A stretch of DNA of 61,228 nt from CAYWMQ01 sp964459635. GTDB taxonomy: Bacteria > Patescibacteriota > Minisyncoccia > Phycocordibacterales > UBA12088. Shown here in pieces: positions 14,722 to 22,434 of the stretch. How positions within the stretch are numbered: position 1 is the stretch's first letter; each line of letters opens with the position of its first letter. A program made the position numbers and the translations under genes. Location: the NCBI GenBank assembly GCA_964459635.1, contig CAYWMQ010000003.1:1-61228 (forward strand), given 5' to 3'. Under the pieces are notes generated by a model. It was not told the origin of the DNA, did no database searches, and worked only from the letters and a program-made list of their open reading frames with translations.

Positions 14722-14846
14722 GTTAAGGTAAAAGTCAAAAGTCGGAATGCAAAAGTACAAGTTAAAATTTCAAAGCTCACACGTCGCCCTGATACTTTTG
14801 ACTTTTAGCTTGTATTTTTGCCTTTTGATTTTTAACTTTTGACTTT
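14722..14846. repeat. Inverted pair of heptamer arrays (AAGTCAA family) between tsaE and polA
   Basis: The left arm reads AAGGTAA, AAGTCAA, AAGTCGG, AATGCAA, AAGTACA, AGTTAAA, ATTTCAA. The right arm on the minus strand reads AAAGTCA, AAAGTTA, AAAATCA, AAAGGCA, AAAATAC. Both have 7-base period and pair as a long imperfect hairpin. The pair fills the spacer from the polA start to the tsaE stop and is strongly AT-rich in a GC-rich context. Confidence 0.8.
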
Positions 14847-14851
14847 GGGTG

Positions 14852-15316
14852 CTACGTAATGCCCAGTCTCGTATCAATACGTATTCGCCGCTCCCCCTCC
14901 CCCACATGCTCAAACTCCAACCAAAACGCCCTCTCCGGCACCCCCAAACCCACCTGGCCGGGCCACTCTATCACTACCAGGTTTGACGGGTTGGTGACGG
15001 CCTCATGCCAGCCCAGTGCACCAAGCTCCGCTTCGCTCTCGAGCCGATACGCGTCTATGTGTATGAGGTGCTTCCAGGGCATGTCGGGCGCAAGGGCATA
15101 AATGCGCTCAAGCACGAATGTGGGACTCGTGACGGTGTCTGCGACCCCCAGAACGGCCGCAAGGCCTTTGGTGAAGGTGGTCTTACCCGCGCCCAAGTCC
15201 CCCTCAAGTGCCAGTATGGTGCCTGTGCCGGGCACCCCGGGCCGGGCCGCGAGTGCCGCCACCACCCGCCGCGCAAGCTCTTGTGTCTCCTCAGGGCTGT
15301 GGGTGTGGATCTCCAT
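14852..15316 (-). CDS. tsaE: tRNA threonylcarbamoyladenosine biosynthesis ATPase TsaE
   Basis: TsaE hydrolyses ATP in the TsaBDE complex that makes t6A37 on ANN-decoding tRNAs. The 154-aa protein has Walker A GDLGAGKTTFTKGLA (near 40-54), the VTSPTFVLERIY switch segment, HIDAYRLES with the Walker B-type Asp, and VVIEWPGQVG, all typical. The start at 15316 (MEIHTHSPEETQELA) gives the standard N-terminus. Its partners TsaB and TsaD are not in this window. Confidence 0.95.
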   Translation of the reverse strand: MEIHTHSPEETQELARRVVAALAARPGVPGTGTILALEGDLGAGKTTFTKGLAAVLGVADTVTSPTFVLERIYALAPDMPWKHLIHIDAYRLESEAELGALGWHEAVTNPSNLVVIEWPGQVGLGVPERAFWLEFEHVGEGERRIRIDTRLGIT

Positions 15317-15395
15317 GAGGGTATTGTAGCATGGCGGGTACGACACAGGTTGCGTGACGACAGATTCTACAAATACGCAAAGATGGTCCCGACTC

Positions 15396-15890
15396 TTATC
15401 GTCGGGACCTTACATCACAACCTCTTCGGCCGCACGTGATTGTGGTCTTACCCCAGTCACGGGTTCGCGTTTGAAGCCGTACCCTGCCACTACCTCGCCG
15501 TGTTTCTGCCTCAAGGCCAAAACGCCATGAGAGCATCGGGGTCTCAAGTTTTTCTTCATACGACCACGAGCTCCCACGCGCATTATTGTGGCTTCGTTGC
15601 TCCACTTCTACGACGCTTCCCTGTTTTGCTTGGCGCACATGCCCACGCGCGGACGAACCTGTATCACCCACGGATATGCGCGATTCTGCTCTAATGGACT
15701 CCGTCTCACCAACACATGTGGCATCCATTGTTTCGGTGTAGCGTGTGGGACTTCCCTCAACCTGCGCCCCCACACGCATACCGTTCGGTGGGGTGCATGT
15801 GCGCGCAACATCCAGCGGGTAGTCATGCGCCGGTTTCCCGACGCATGCTCCCATGAGTAGTGTGCACGCGAGCAGTAGCATTCTCATCAT
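15396..15890 (-). CDS. Putative lipoprotein, unknown function
   Basis: The start MMRMLLLACTLLMGACVGKP has a short charged N-terminus, a hydrophobic core and a lipobox (LMGAC) with Cys at residue 16, so a lipid-anchored exported protein is likely. The remaining ~148 residues are polar and beta-rich, with Arg/Thr/Glu alternation (EVEQRSHNNARGSSWSYEEKLE, then GRVRLQTRTRDWG) and six Cys. It overlaps the upstream lipoprotein gene by ATGA, so the two are translationally coupled. No family recognised. Confidence 0.75.
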   Translation of the reverse strand: MMRMLLLACTLLMGACVGKPAHDYPLDVARTCTPPNGMRVGAQVEGSPTRYTETMDATCVGETESIRAESRISVGDTGSSARGHVRQAKQGSVVEVEQRSHNNARGSSWSYEEKLETPMLSWRFGLEAETRRGSGRVRLQTRTRDWGKTTITCGRRGCDVRSRR

Positions 15891-16210
15891 GGCGCAACGG
15901 TGGTATGCAGATTTCGGCCACCGCGGCGCGAGGCAGTGGGCTGACACGACTGGCTGCTGCTACCAGCAAACGTGTTGCCACCGGTCTCGTCAGTCTGCGC
16001 GCTCATGTCCCAACGGCCCAGATCACAGTTCTGGTATGCTGGGTGTGGCAGATTTGGGTCGACCGGCTTGTTGATGTGCGCGGCCCCTTTCTCGAACGCC
16101 AGCTTGGGGGGTTCGGGCGCAATCTGCGTTTCCCGAACACTTGAGGCGCTCATGCAGCCGCCGAGTGTGAGTGCGACTGTGAGCGAAAGAATGGCCAGAA
16201 AACTGCGCAT
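15887..16210 (-). CDS. Putative small lipoprotein, unknown function
   Basis: This 107-aa product has the signal MRSFLAILSLTVALTLGGCMS with a lipobox (LGGC), followed by a low-complexity polar region. GGGAG sits 7 bases before the ATG, and a TATAAT box on the minus strand at 16246-16251 gives a plausible promoter. It is the first gene of a two-lipoprotein operon whose genes overlap as ATGA. Confidence 0.75.
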   Translation of the reverse strand: MRSFLAILSLTVALTLGGCMSASSVRETQIAPEPPKLAFEKGAAHINKPVDPNLPHPAYQNCDLGRWDMSAQTDETGGNTFAGSSSQSCQPTASRRGGRNLHTTVAP

Positions 16211-16245
16211 ATTCTACTCCCTGGTTAAGTGCTTCTCTGATTAAT

Positions 16246-16251
16246 ATTATA
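16246..16251 (-). promoter_or_regulatory. -10 box for the lipoprotein pair
   Basis: TATAAT on the minus strand, about 36 bases before the ATG at 16210, within an AT-rich island (16236-16270). No good -35 is seen. A second TATAAT on the plus strand (16265-16270) faces the small gene at 16375, so this is a divergent promoter region. Confidence 0.5.
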
Positions 16252-16374
16252 TCATATGTAATGCTATAATGTCAAACACGCCACAGTCTCCAGTCTTTAC
16301 AGTTGCGGTACATAGTGATACTTTGCATGTTGGTACTTAATGTGTTGCGGCAGTTTTAGAAAGGGGTGCTAGGC

Positions 16375-16506
16375 ATGCCACAAGATGATACGCGTCCAGA
16401 ATGGACTCTTGAGGACGGAGACGACTGGGGCCCAAACGACCCGTTGCCCCAGCTGCGGGATTTGTCGTGCTGTGCGGATGCGGTGGATGTGCTCGAGGCG
16501 ATATAG
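16375..16506 (+). CDS. Small acidic protein (43 aa) with possible read-through extension
   Basis: ATG at 16375 follows GAAAGGGGTG, a good ribosome-binding site, and the plus-strand TATAAT at 16265-16270 may drive it. The product MPQDDTRPEWTLEDGDDWGP... is acidic and ends LEAI before TAG (16504-16506). The same frame then continues for 25 sense codons (AKHPEFANKRYNSARLRRER...) to a second TAG at 16582-16584, followed by a terminator. The extension is basic and compositionally coding-like. Either this is a 69-codon gene broken by a nonsense mutation or sequence error, or the stop is read through. Function unknown. Confidence 0.5.
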   Translation: MPQDDTRPEWTLEDGDDWGPNDPLPQLRDLSCCADAVDVLEAI

Positions 16507-16592
16507 GCCAAGCATCCCGAGTTCGCCAACAAACGGTACAACAGTGCCCGCCTGCGGCGCGAACGCAAGGAAAAAGAAACGTAGGAGCTCAC

Positions 16593-16614
16593 GGCCCGGG
16601 ATATCCCCCGGGCC
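16593..16614 (+). terminator. GC-rich hairpin after the small acidic gene
   Basis: GGCCCGGG pairs with CCCGGGCC around ATATCC, 8 bases after the distal TAG (16582-16584). There is no proper T-run. Its position supports the longer version of the small gene. Confidence 0.5.
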
Positions 16615-16639
16615 TCCCTGTTACATAGTGGGTCGCGCT

Positions 16640-16695
16640 CGTCCCCATTCCCATACCCATTCGCATTCCGTGTCGCATACCCACCATGTCCCTCT
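16640..16695. repeat. Hexamer array (CCCATT family)
   Basis: CCCATT, CCCATA, CCCATT, CGCATT, then CGCATA and CCCACC at 6-base steps. Same family as 9010-9056 and inverse of 59426-59490. Confidence 0.65.
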
Positions 16696-16728
16696 GAAGC
16701 CCTACCGTAGCGTGAGCGAAGGGGGATT

Positions 16729-16771
16729 CTTTCTCCTTTCTACTTTCTACCTTCTACCTTATACTTGACGT
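16729..16771. repeat. Heptamer array (TTCTACC family) directly before pilB
   Basis: TTCTCCT, TTCTACT, TTCTACC, TTCTACC, TTATACT follow at exact 7-base steps and end at the pilB ATG. As with ruvA, the array replaces a normal ribosome-binding site. Confidence 0.72.
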
Positions 16772-16772
16772 C

Positions 16773-18446
16773 ATGCCCCTCTTTGATGAAACGAAGCAGC
16801 AAAAAAAACTAGACACACTCCACAGGAAAGAAGAGGAGGAGCTCGCGCGCATACTCTCGCAAAAGTACGGCCTGCACTACACTGACCTCTCGCGCGAAAG
16901 TATAAACACAGACGCACTTCGTCTTGTCTCCGAAGAGAAATGCAGAGCTGCGGAGGTGGCGATCTTTCAAAAGGCGGGCTCCAAGCTCGCACTCGCGGTG
17001 CGCACCCCAAACAACCCGGCACTGCCGGAGATACTGAGCGACCTTGAAAACCGAGGATACAAAACCACACTGCACATGGTGAGCAGCGCCTCACTTGAGC
17101 GTGCGTGGGCATATTTTAAAGACATATCTTTCGCCATAGAAACGGAAGCGGGCGTACTCGACATTTCCGGTGAAGAAATAAAACGCCTCCTCGCGAAGAT
17201 CACCAACCTGGCGACGGCGCGCGATGCACTCACGGAAGTGCTTGGCATGAAGCGCGTCTACCGTATCACCCGCATAGTGGAGACCATGATAGCGGGCGCA
17301 CTCAGCAACCAAGCATCGGACATACACATAGAGCCTGGTGAGCACGAAGTGGGGGTGCGGTACCGTTTGGATGGTGTGCTGGTGCACATGATGGACATAG
17401 ACAATGAGACGTACGCGCAAATGCTCTCCCGGCTTAAGCTACTCTCCGGCCTTAAGCTCAACATAAAAGACGCGGCGCAAGACGGCCGTTTTTCGGTACA
17501 CATCGACATTAAGGAGATAGAGATCCGCACCTCCATCCTGCCGGGCAACTACGGCGAGTCCATCGTCATGCGCTTGCTTGACCCCACATCTATCGGCCTG
17601 CCGCTAGAGCGGCTTGGCATGAGCCCGAAGGTGCTTGATGTGCTGGCACGCGAAGTGGAGAAACCGAACGGCATGATTCTAAATACGGGCCCTACCGGTT
17701 CCGGTAAAACCACAACGCTTTATGCGTTTCTAAAACGTGTCTCCAATCCCGAGATCAAGGTGCTCACTATCGAAGACCCGATCGAATATCACCTCGCGGG
17801 TATCGTGCAAACACAGGTAAATCATAAGGACTACACATTTGCCTCAGGCCTCCGTAGCGCTCTACGGCAAGACCCGGACGTCATCATGGTCGGTGAGATC
17901 CGCGATAATGAGGTGGCGGCCACCGCCGTGCAAGCGGCGCTCACGGGCCACCTTGTATTTTCCACGCTCCACACCAACAACGCGGCGGGGGCCTTCCCGC
18001 GTCTCATAGACCTCGGCATAGATCCTACAACGATAGGATCTGCGGTAAACGTGGTGATGGCCCAGCGCCTCGTGCGCATACTGAACCCGGCACACAAAAA
18101 AGAGGTACCCATCGAGGGGGCTGACAAGGTGTTCGTGGACACTATTCTTGAGCGCATCGTCGACAGAAGCTTGATACCCGCAAACACCACACGTATGTGG
18201 GTACCGGACGCACCCGAGGGGGAGTTGGGCTATAGAGGCCGCGTGGCGGTGTATGAGATAATTCTTGTTACGCGCGACATCGAGGACGGGGTACGGAAAA
18301 ATCTCACGACTCGTGAGATTGCCGCCATAGCACGTCCGCAGGGAATCCCCATGCTACATGAAGATGGGATATTAAAGGTACTCGACGGTACCACAAGCCT
18401 TGAGGAGGTACGCCGAGTGTTGGGTGATGTGAACACCCTCTACTAG
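16773..18446 (+). CDS. pilB: Type IV pilus assembly / type II secretion ATPase (PilB/GspE family)
   Basis: This hexameric ATPase powers pilin extrusion at the inner membrane. The 557-aa product has an N-terminal MshEN/T2SSE_N domain (about 20-130), then the catalytic half with Walker A GPTGSGKTT at 306-314, the Asp box (EDPIEYHLAGIVQTQVN), Walker B DPDVIMVGEIRD, and the His box HLVFSTLHTNN. The C-terminal tetracysteine zinc site of many PilB proteins is replaced here (LGYRGRVAVYEI without CxxC). No pilC or pilT lies adjacent. Confidence 0.93.
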   Translation: MPLFDETKQQKKLDTLHRKEEEELARILSQKYGLHYTDLSRESINTDALRLVSEEKCRAAEVAIFQKAGSKLALAVRTPNNPALPEILSDLENRGYKTTLHMVSSASLERAWAYFKDISFAIETEAGVLDISGEEIKRLLAKITNLATARDALTEVLGMKRVYRITRIVETMIAGALSNQASDIHIEPGEHEVGVRYRLDGVLVHMMDIDNETYAQMLSRLKLLSGLKLNIKDAAQDGRFSVHIDIKEIEIRTSILPGNYGESIVMRLLDPTSIGLPLERLGMSPKVLDVLAREVEKPNGMILNTGPTGSGKTTTLYAFLKRVSNPEIKVLTIEDPIEYHLAGIVQTQVNHKDYTFASGLRSALRQDPDVIMVGEIRDNEVAATAVQAALTGHLVFSTLHTNNAAGAFPRLIDLGIDPTTIGSAVNVVMAQRLVRILNPAHKKEVPIEGADKVFVDTILERIVDRSLIPANTTRMWVPDAPEGELGYRGRVAVYEIILVTRDIEDGVRKNLTTREIAAIARPQGIPMLHEDGILKVLDGTTSLEEVRRVLGDVNTLY

Positions 18447-18463
18447 TCCACGGTACGATACCA

Positions 18464-18607
18464 AACTCCTTAAGCGACGCTTTTTAGAGCAAACTAAAAG
18501 CGGTCGTCTGTCTAAGGATAGCCCCAGTACCACGCCGAAGCGCAGACCAGAACGTCCTCAACAAGCGCCCGTGACCGAGCAAGCTCGGCTTCGTCGCTTA
18601 AGGAGTT
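18464..18607. repeat. 144-bp inverted-repeat element or structured RNA
   Basis: Perfect 16-bp terminal inverted repeats (AACTCCTTAAGCGACG at 18464-18479 and its complement at 18592-18607) enclose about 112 bases with further hairpins: TTTTAG/CTAAAA near 18484, GTCTG/CAGAC across the middle, and CCGAG-CAAG-CTCGG near 18576. Transcribed, it would form a long closed rod resembling small structured RNAs. It has no ORF and could equally be a miniature transposable element. Confidence 0.5.
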
Positions 18608-18711
18608 CGATGCCGTACGGTACGAACCTATGTATACTGAGAGAGAGCCCTACTACGGTCGCATGGCCCTACTGAGGGCCAACAAAGCCATCTTAGCATA
18701 AGTAGCATTAT

Positions 18712-19743
18712 ATGTCAAGTACCCCTCGCAACACGCCCCACACAGAGGAAATCCCCGACCAGTGGCTTGATCGCACCCTGCGCCCCACACTTTGGGAGGA
18801 GTACATCGGCCAAGAGGCCATAAAAGAGAACCTGCGCATTCTTTTGCATGCCGCGAAGCAACGCTCACACGCACCTGAGCATCTGCTTTTTTACGGACCG
18901 CCCGGCTTAGGTAAAACCACGCTCGCACACCTTGTGGCTTCAGAGCTTGGGGTGCAAATGAAAACCACCTCCGGGCCGGCCATAGAGCGCGTAGGGGACC
19001 TGGCGGCCATCCTCACCAACCTCGGCGATGGTGATGTGCTCTTCATCGATGAGATACACCGTTTGAACAAAGCTATAGAGGAAGTGCTTTATCCTGCGCT
19101 TGAGGCGGGTGTGCTTGATATCATCATCGGCAAAGGACCGTCGGCACGCACCATCCAGCTCGACCTGCCGGCATTCACACTTGTCGCCGCGACAACGCGC
19201 ATCGCGCTCCTATCGGGGCCGCTGCGCTCACGCTTCTCAGGTGGCACGTTCCGGCTCGAGTTCTATACCACCGAGGAAATAGCGCGCATCATAGAGCGCT
19301 CAGCGAAGCTGCTGCATGTGGAGCTCGGGGAGGACACCGCGCACGCCATAGCGCAGAGAAGCCGCTACACCCCCCGCACCGCGAACTATCTCCTAAAGCG
19401 GTGCCGCGACTACGCGCAAGTGCATGAAAAAGAACTCAACCCGGGCACGGTGCACGCTGCGCTTGAGCTCTTGGGTGTGGATGAGCGTGGCCTCACCGCA
19501 GCGGACAGGTCATTACTCGCTGCGCTGGCTGAGAAATTTAACGGCGGGCCCGTGGGGCTCTCTACGCTTGCCGCAGCACTTGCCGAGGAAGACGCGACTA
19601 TCGAAGAGGTCTACGAGCCACACCTCATACGTGAGGGCCTTTTGGAGCGCTCGCCACGAGGCCGCGTGCTTACCGCACTCGGTCATGCTGTGCTCGGTCA
19701 TACACCACCTCTGCGCGAGACGCCGCAAGAGCGACTGCTCTAG
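18712..19743 (+). CDS. ruvB: Holliday junction branch migration helicase RuvB
   Basis: RuvB hexamers drive branch migration with RuvA. The 343-aa protein has Walker A GPPGLGKTT at 62-70, Walker B LFIDEIHRL, the RuvB beta-hairpin region (IIGKGPSARTIQLDLPAFTLVAATTR), sensor/arginine finger GPLRSRF, and the C-terminal winged helix (RTPRGRVLT-like: RSPRGRVLTALG). The length is standard. It ends 2 bases from the convergent pilin-like gene cluster. Confidence 0.97.
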   Translation: MSSTPRNTPHTEEIPDQWLDRTLRPTLWEEYIGQEAIKENLRILLHAAKQRSHAPEHLLFYGPPGLGKTTLAHLVASELGVQMKTTSGPAIERVGDLAAILTNLGDGDVLFIDEIHRLNKAIEEVLYPALEAGVLDIIIGKGPSARTIQLDLPAFTLVAATTRIALLSGPLRSRFSGGTFRLEFYTTEEIARIIERSAKLLHVELGEDTAHAIAQRSRYTPRTANYLLKRCRDYAQVHEKELNPGTVHAALELLGVDERGLTAADRSLLAALAEKFNGGPVGLSTLAAALAEEDATIEEVYEPHLIREGLLERSPRGRVLTALGHAVLGHTPPLRETPQERLL

Positions 19744-19745
19744 CA

Positions 19746-20105
19746 TTAAAACTCGCTCTGAGGCGCTTCAATGTTGTTGACCGGTTCTACGCCGGTCAGC
19801 TCTATGAGAAGCGCCACAAGACCCCACACGGTTACGATCACAAAAAGCAGTATGATGCCCCAGATCATGCGCCACCTGCTCTCCTCTCTGGCGGTATCAT
19901 CATCTCCTTTGAGGAGGTAGCCAAGCAGCCCCCAAATGAAGAGGACGAGAGCGACAGCCAGGAGGAGCGGTACCAGGATCTCAATGAGCCCGGATATCCC
20001 GTCCAGTACATCTTCAAGGTACCCGAACTCTTGGGCAAAAAGGTTTGCCGGGGCGAGTGCGAGCCCCATAAGCCCAGCGAGAATACGAAATGTGACAGGT
20101 CGCAT
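19746..20105 (-). CDS. Pilin-like two-span membrane protein, paralogue 3
   Basis: In this 119-aa protein a signal peptide (ending NLFAQ) is followed by two membrane helices, LIEILVPLLLAVALVLFIWGLLGYLL and RMIWGIILLFVIVTVWGLVALLI, separated by a short polar turn with acidic DDD. This layout and the IWG/VWGLV motif are those of Parcubacteria type IV secretion pilin-like proteins (VirB2/TrbC-like). It is the last of three tandem paralogues on the minus strand and is related to them throughout. The three-gene set is separate from the main secretion operon. Confidence 0.7.
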   Translation of the reverse strand: MRPVTFRILAGLMGLALAPANLFAQEFGYLEDVLDGISGLIEILVPLLLAVALVLFIWGLLGYLLKGDDDTAREESRWRMIWGIILLFVIVTVWGLVALLIELTGVEPVNNIEAPQSEF

Positions 20106-20125
20106 ACTGAAAGTGTATTAGTCCG

Positions 20126-20572
20126 TTAAATAGCGGGTGGGGGCGCGGGGAAATCCCAGCCGGGTGTACCCCCTCCACCTCCGCCTCCGCCTCCGCCTCC
20201 ATTGCCAAATCCGCCGTCACCAAAGTCCGCGTTGGGAGCCTCCACAGTCTCTCCATCCTGCACTCCCGTGAGCTCCATGAGAAGCGCCACAAGACCCCAC
20301 ACGGTTACAATCACAAAAAGGGCTAGCACAGCCCACACCATGTGTGCACGGCTCTCGCCCCGCACAGTTTCGTCGTCACCCTGCCAAAAGTATTGAAGCA
20401 GGCCCCACACAAACACCGCCACCGCTATTCCCAAAAGGATAGGTACGGCAAGCGCGACCAGGTCGCCAATACCGAGCACCACATTGTTGTACCAACCCAA
20501 GTCCTGAGCAAAGCCACTCTTCGGTGCAAAGAGGACGGTGACAACAGCGACATATTGAAACAGTCGTAGCAT
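20126..20572 (-). CDS. Pilin-like two-span membrane protein, paralogue 2, with Gly-rich tail
   Basis: The 148-aa product has a signal peptide (GFAQ), then helices LVALAVPILLGIAVAVFVWGLLQYF and MVWAVLALFVIVTVWGLVALLMELTGV, nearly the same as in the neighbouring paralogues. It adds a C-terminal tail of acidic residues, a run of 11 glycines in part, and a PAPPPAI end. The Gly run (20171-20206) is a slippage-prone tract. Its start overlaps the end region of paralogue 1 closely (stop at 20575), so the three are co-translated. Confidence 0.7.
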   Translation of the reverse strand: MLRLFQYVAVVTVLFAPKSGFAQDLGWYNNVVLGIGDLVALAVPILLGIAVAVFVWGLLQYFWQGDDETVRGESRAHMVWAVLALFVIVTVWGLVALLMELTGVQDGETVEAPNADFGDGGFGNGGGGGGGGGGGTPGWDFPAPPPAI

Positions 20573-20574
20573 AC

Positions 20575-20937
20575 CTAAAAATTTGCCCACACACCGTTGT
20601 CGACGCCGGGTGCATCGTACTGTTGGCCCATAGTAACCCCGGTAAGTTCGACGAGGAGCAGCACAATACTCCATACGGTCACTATCACAAAAAGCGCGAG
20701 CACCCCCCACAACATGTGCCGTCTACCTGTTTCCCGGGCATCATCGTCGTCCGCGTTCAAAAGATACCGCACCAGGCCGGCGACAAAAAACAACACCGCC
20801 ACACCAAGTAGTACGGGAACGGTAATCCCCACTGCGTAGCGGATCTCAACGATTGTCGTCGTGAGCCATGTGTAGTCTTGTGCATATGCACACACAGGCA
20901 ACAGTAAAGAAAAGAAGCTTGCGACTAGGGCGCGCAT
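20575..20937 (-). CDS. Pilin-like two-span membrane protein, paralogue 1
   Basis: This 120-aa protein has a signal peptide MRALVASFFSLLLPVCAYAQ, then helices ITVPVLLGVAVLFFVAGLVRYLL and MLWGVLALFVIVTVWSIVLLLVELTGV, with the polar turn NADDDDARETGRRH. It is the first gene of the tandem trio. The start at 20937 gives a clean signal peptide; earlier in-frame codons are Cys-rich and unlikely. It is divergent from yebC, sharing a short promoter region. Confidence 0.7.
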   Translation of the reverse strand: MRALVASFFSLLLPVCAYAQDYTWLTTTIVEIRYAVGITVPVLLGVAVLFFVAGLVRYLLNADDDDARETGRRHMLWGVLALFVIVTVWSIVLLLVELTGVTMGQQYDAPGVDNGVWANF

Positions 20938-21019
20938 ACCGCTATCGTAGCAGTCCGTGCCACAACCGCAACCATTGCATGTGGACGCGCGAGAACATGG
21001 ACGGAACTGAAACAAAAGG

Positions 21020-21025
21020 TATAAT
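21020..21025 (+). promoter_or_regulatory. -10 box of the yebC-ruvC operon
   Basis: A perfect TATAAT lies 25 bases before the yebC ATG (21051). No convincing -35 hexamer is seen at 16-18 bases upstream. Confidence 0.5.
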
Positions 21026-21050
21026 CGCAGTATCGGATCGGAAACTCAAT

Positions 21051-21581
21051 ATGAGCGGACACAGTAAGTGGTCACAGATCAAACATAAAAAAGCGGCTAC
21101 TGACGCGAAAAAGAGCAAAGAGTTCGGCAAACTCGCGCGACTTATCAGTGTCGAGTCGCGCCTTGCGCGCGGCGACGCGAGCTCTCCCGCTCTCAAAACA
21201 TTAATCGAGAAGGCACGCGCCATTAACATGCCGCGCGAGAACATAGACCGCGCAATAGAGAAGGGTGCGGGAGGACAGGCGGACGAACTTACCCCGGTGC
21301 TCTACGAGCTCTATGGACCGGCTGGTGTCGCAATACTCATAGAAGCGGCGACAGACAACTCCAACAGAACGGTTGCGGAAATAAAGCACCTTGTGTCGAA
21401 GCTCGGGTACCAACTCGCCGCTCCGGGGAGCGCCACATGGGCATTCACGCGCCAAGGTACTGACTGGACCGCCGCTAGCCGGACCCCCTTGACCGAAGAA
21501 GAAAGCGAGCGTTTAGAAGAGCTCACTGAGGCGCTGCTGGCGCATGATGATGTTGAATCCGTCTACACGAACGCCGAGTGA
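21051..21581 (+). CDS. yebC: YebC/PmpR (TACO1) family protein, shortened
   Basis: The N-terminus MSGHSKWSQIKHKKAATDAKKSKEF is the family signature, followed by NMPRENIDRAIEKGAGG and ELYGPAGVAILIEAATDNSNRTVAEIKHL. Family members act as transcription regulators or relieve ribosome stalling. At 176 aa it is about 70 residues shorter than typical YebC (about 245), with most of the C-terminal domain condensed. It overlaps ruvC by 38 bases in another frame, a common yebC-ruvC arrangement. Confidence 0.93.
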   Translation: MSGHSKWSQIKHKKAATDAKKSKEFGKLARLISVESRLARGDASSPALKTLIEKARAINMPRENIDRAIEKGAGGQADELTPVLYELYGPAGVAILIEAATDNSNRTVAEIKHLVSKLGYQLAAPGSATWAFTRQGTDWTAASRTPLTEEESERLEELTEALLAHDDVESVYTNAE

Positions 21582-22083
21582 TGCGGGGTACAGAGTGCTA
21601 GGCATCGACCCCGGCTACGGCAGGTGTGGTATCGCCGTGGTTGGCGGCCCCCCGGGCTCCGACACACTGCTCCACAGTACCACCATCATGACCGATGCCG
21701 GTCGCCCTTTCTCTGAACGGCTCCGTGAAATAGCAGGGGAAGTGCGTGCGGCGATAGAGTCTTTTCATCCTGCGCTCTGCGCCCTGGAGCGGTTGTACTT
21801 CACCTCCAACCAAAAAACGGCCATGCATGTGGCGGAAGTGCGTGGTGCGCTGCTCCTAATCGCAGTGGATGCATCGATACCTGTGTTGGAGTATGGACCC
21901 GGTGAGGTGAAAGCTGCCGTAGCGGGCGACGGTCGCGCTGACAAGCGCGCGGTGGGACGTATGCTCGCCCATCTTCTCAAGTTACCTGATGCAAAACGTC
22001 ATGACGATGAGGAAGATGCTATTGCCATAGCACTAACAGCACGTGCGCATACACGCGCCACCTACAAACAACCCCTGCACTGA
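21544..22083 (+). CDS. ruvC: Crossover junction endodeoxyribonuclease RuvC
   Basis: RuvC resolves Holliday junctions by paired nicks. The 179-aa protein carries the RNase H-like fold with catalytic acidic residues in GIDPGYGRCGIAV, ALERLYF, and the C-terminal KRHDDEEDAIAIALTARAH. Several ATGs (21544, 21547, 21550) lie inside the end of yebC, so translation is coupled to it. It ends in TGA, showing TGA is a stop in this genome. Confidence 0.95.
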   Translation: MMMLNPSTRTPSDAGYRVLGIDPGYGRCGIAVVGGPPGSDTLLHSTTIMTDAGRPFSERLREIAGEVRAAIESFHPALCALERLYFTSNQKTAMHVAEVRGALLLIAVDASIPVLEYGPGEVKAAVAGDGRADKRAVGRMLAHLLKLPDAKRHDDEEDAIAIALTARAHTRATYKQPLH

Positions 22084-22209
22084 AGTGGGGTATGCGGGGT
22101 TTTCCACAGCGCCCCGCTGCAGCACTTGCAAAGCTGCGGGCGGTTTGATACAAATGACCCCGAAATGCAGCCGTTGCTGCAATATTACCTGCTAATCATA
22201 CGTGTACGT

Positions 22210-22368
22210 ATGGCGACTTTTTTGGAGGAGGATGTAGCTTTGTTCGCGCTCGCAGATGATAGTGATGATGCGGATGTCCCCGTGGACGATCCTTTGGCAG
22301 ATGATGAGCTAGATCCGGACGCCCTTGAGGACGATCTTGATTTCCCGGCGGATACGGAAGAAGAGTAA
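22210..22368 (+). CDS. Small acidic protein, unknown function
   Basis: The 52-aa product (from ATG 22210) is MATFLEEDVALFALADDSDDADVPV... and is about one-third Asp/Glu, ending TEEE. The reading frame is open upstream to 22126, with other ATGs, and no Shine-Dalgarno decides the start. It follows ruvC by about 125 bases and is closed by a strong bidirectional terminator, so expression is plausible. It is not recognisable as a known family; acidic tails of this kind occur in many small proteins of this lineage. Confidence 0.5.
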   Translation: MATFLEEDVALFALADDSDDADVPVDDPLADDELDPDALEDDLDFPADTEEE

Positions 22369-22384
22369 CAGCGAAAGCATTTTT

Positions 22385-22423
22385 AGACACAAACCGCACG
22401 GCAATGCCGTGCGGTTTGTGTCT
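22385..22423. terminator. 18-bp perfect bidirectional terminator hairpin
   Basis: Arms 22385-22402 and 22406-22423 (AGACACAAACCGCACGGC and its complement) enclose the loop AAT. The stem begins after TTTTT on one side. It separates the small acidic gene from convergent tyrS. Confidence 0.75.
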
Positions 22424-22434
22424 GTGCGTTTCAC

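Noticed and set aside
5391..14846. CRISPR arrays suggested by the tandem repeats
   Set aside because: The repeats have a 7- or 6-base period with no unique spacers of 28-40 bases, and no cas gene is present.
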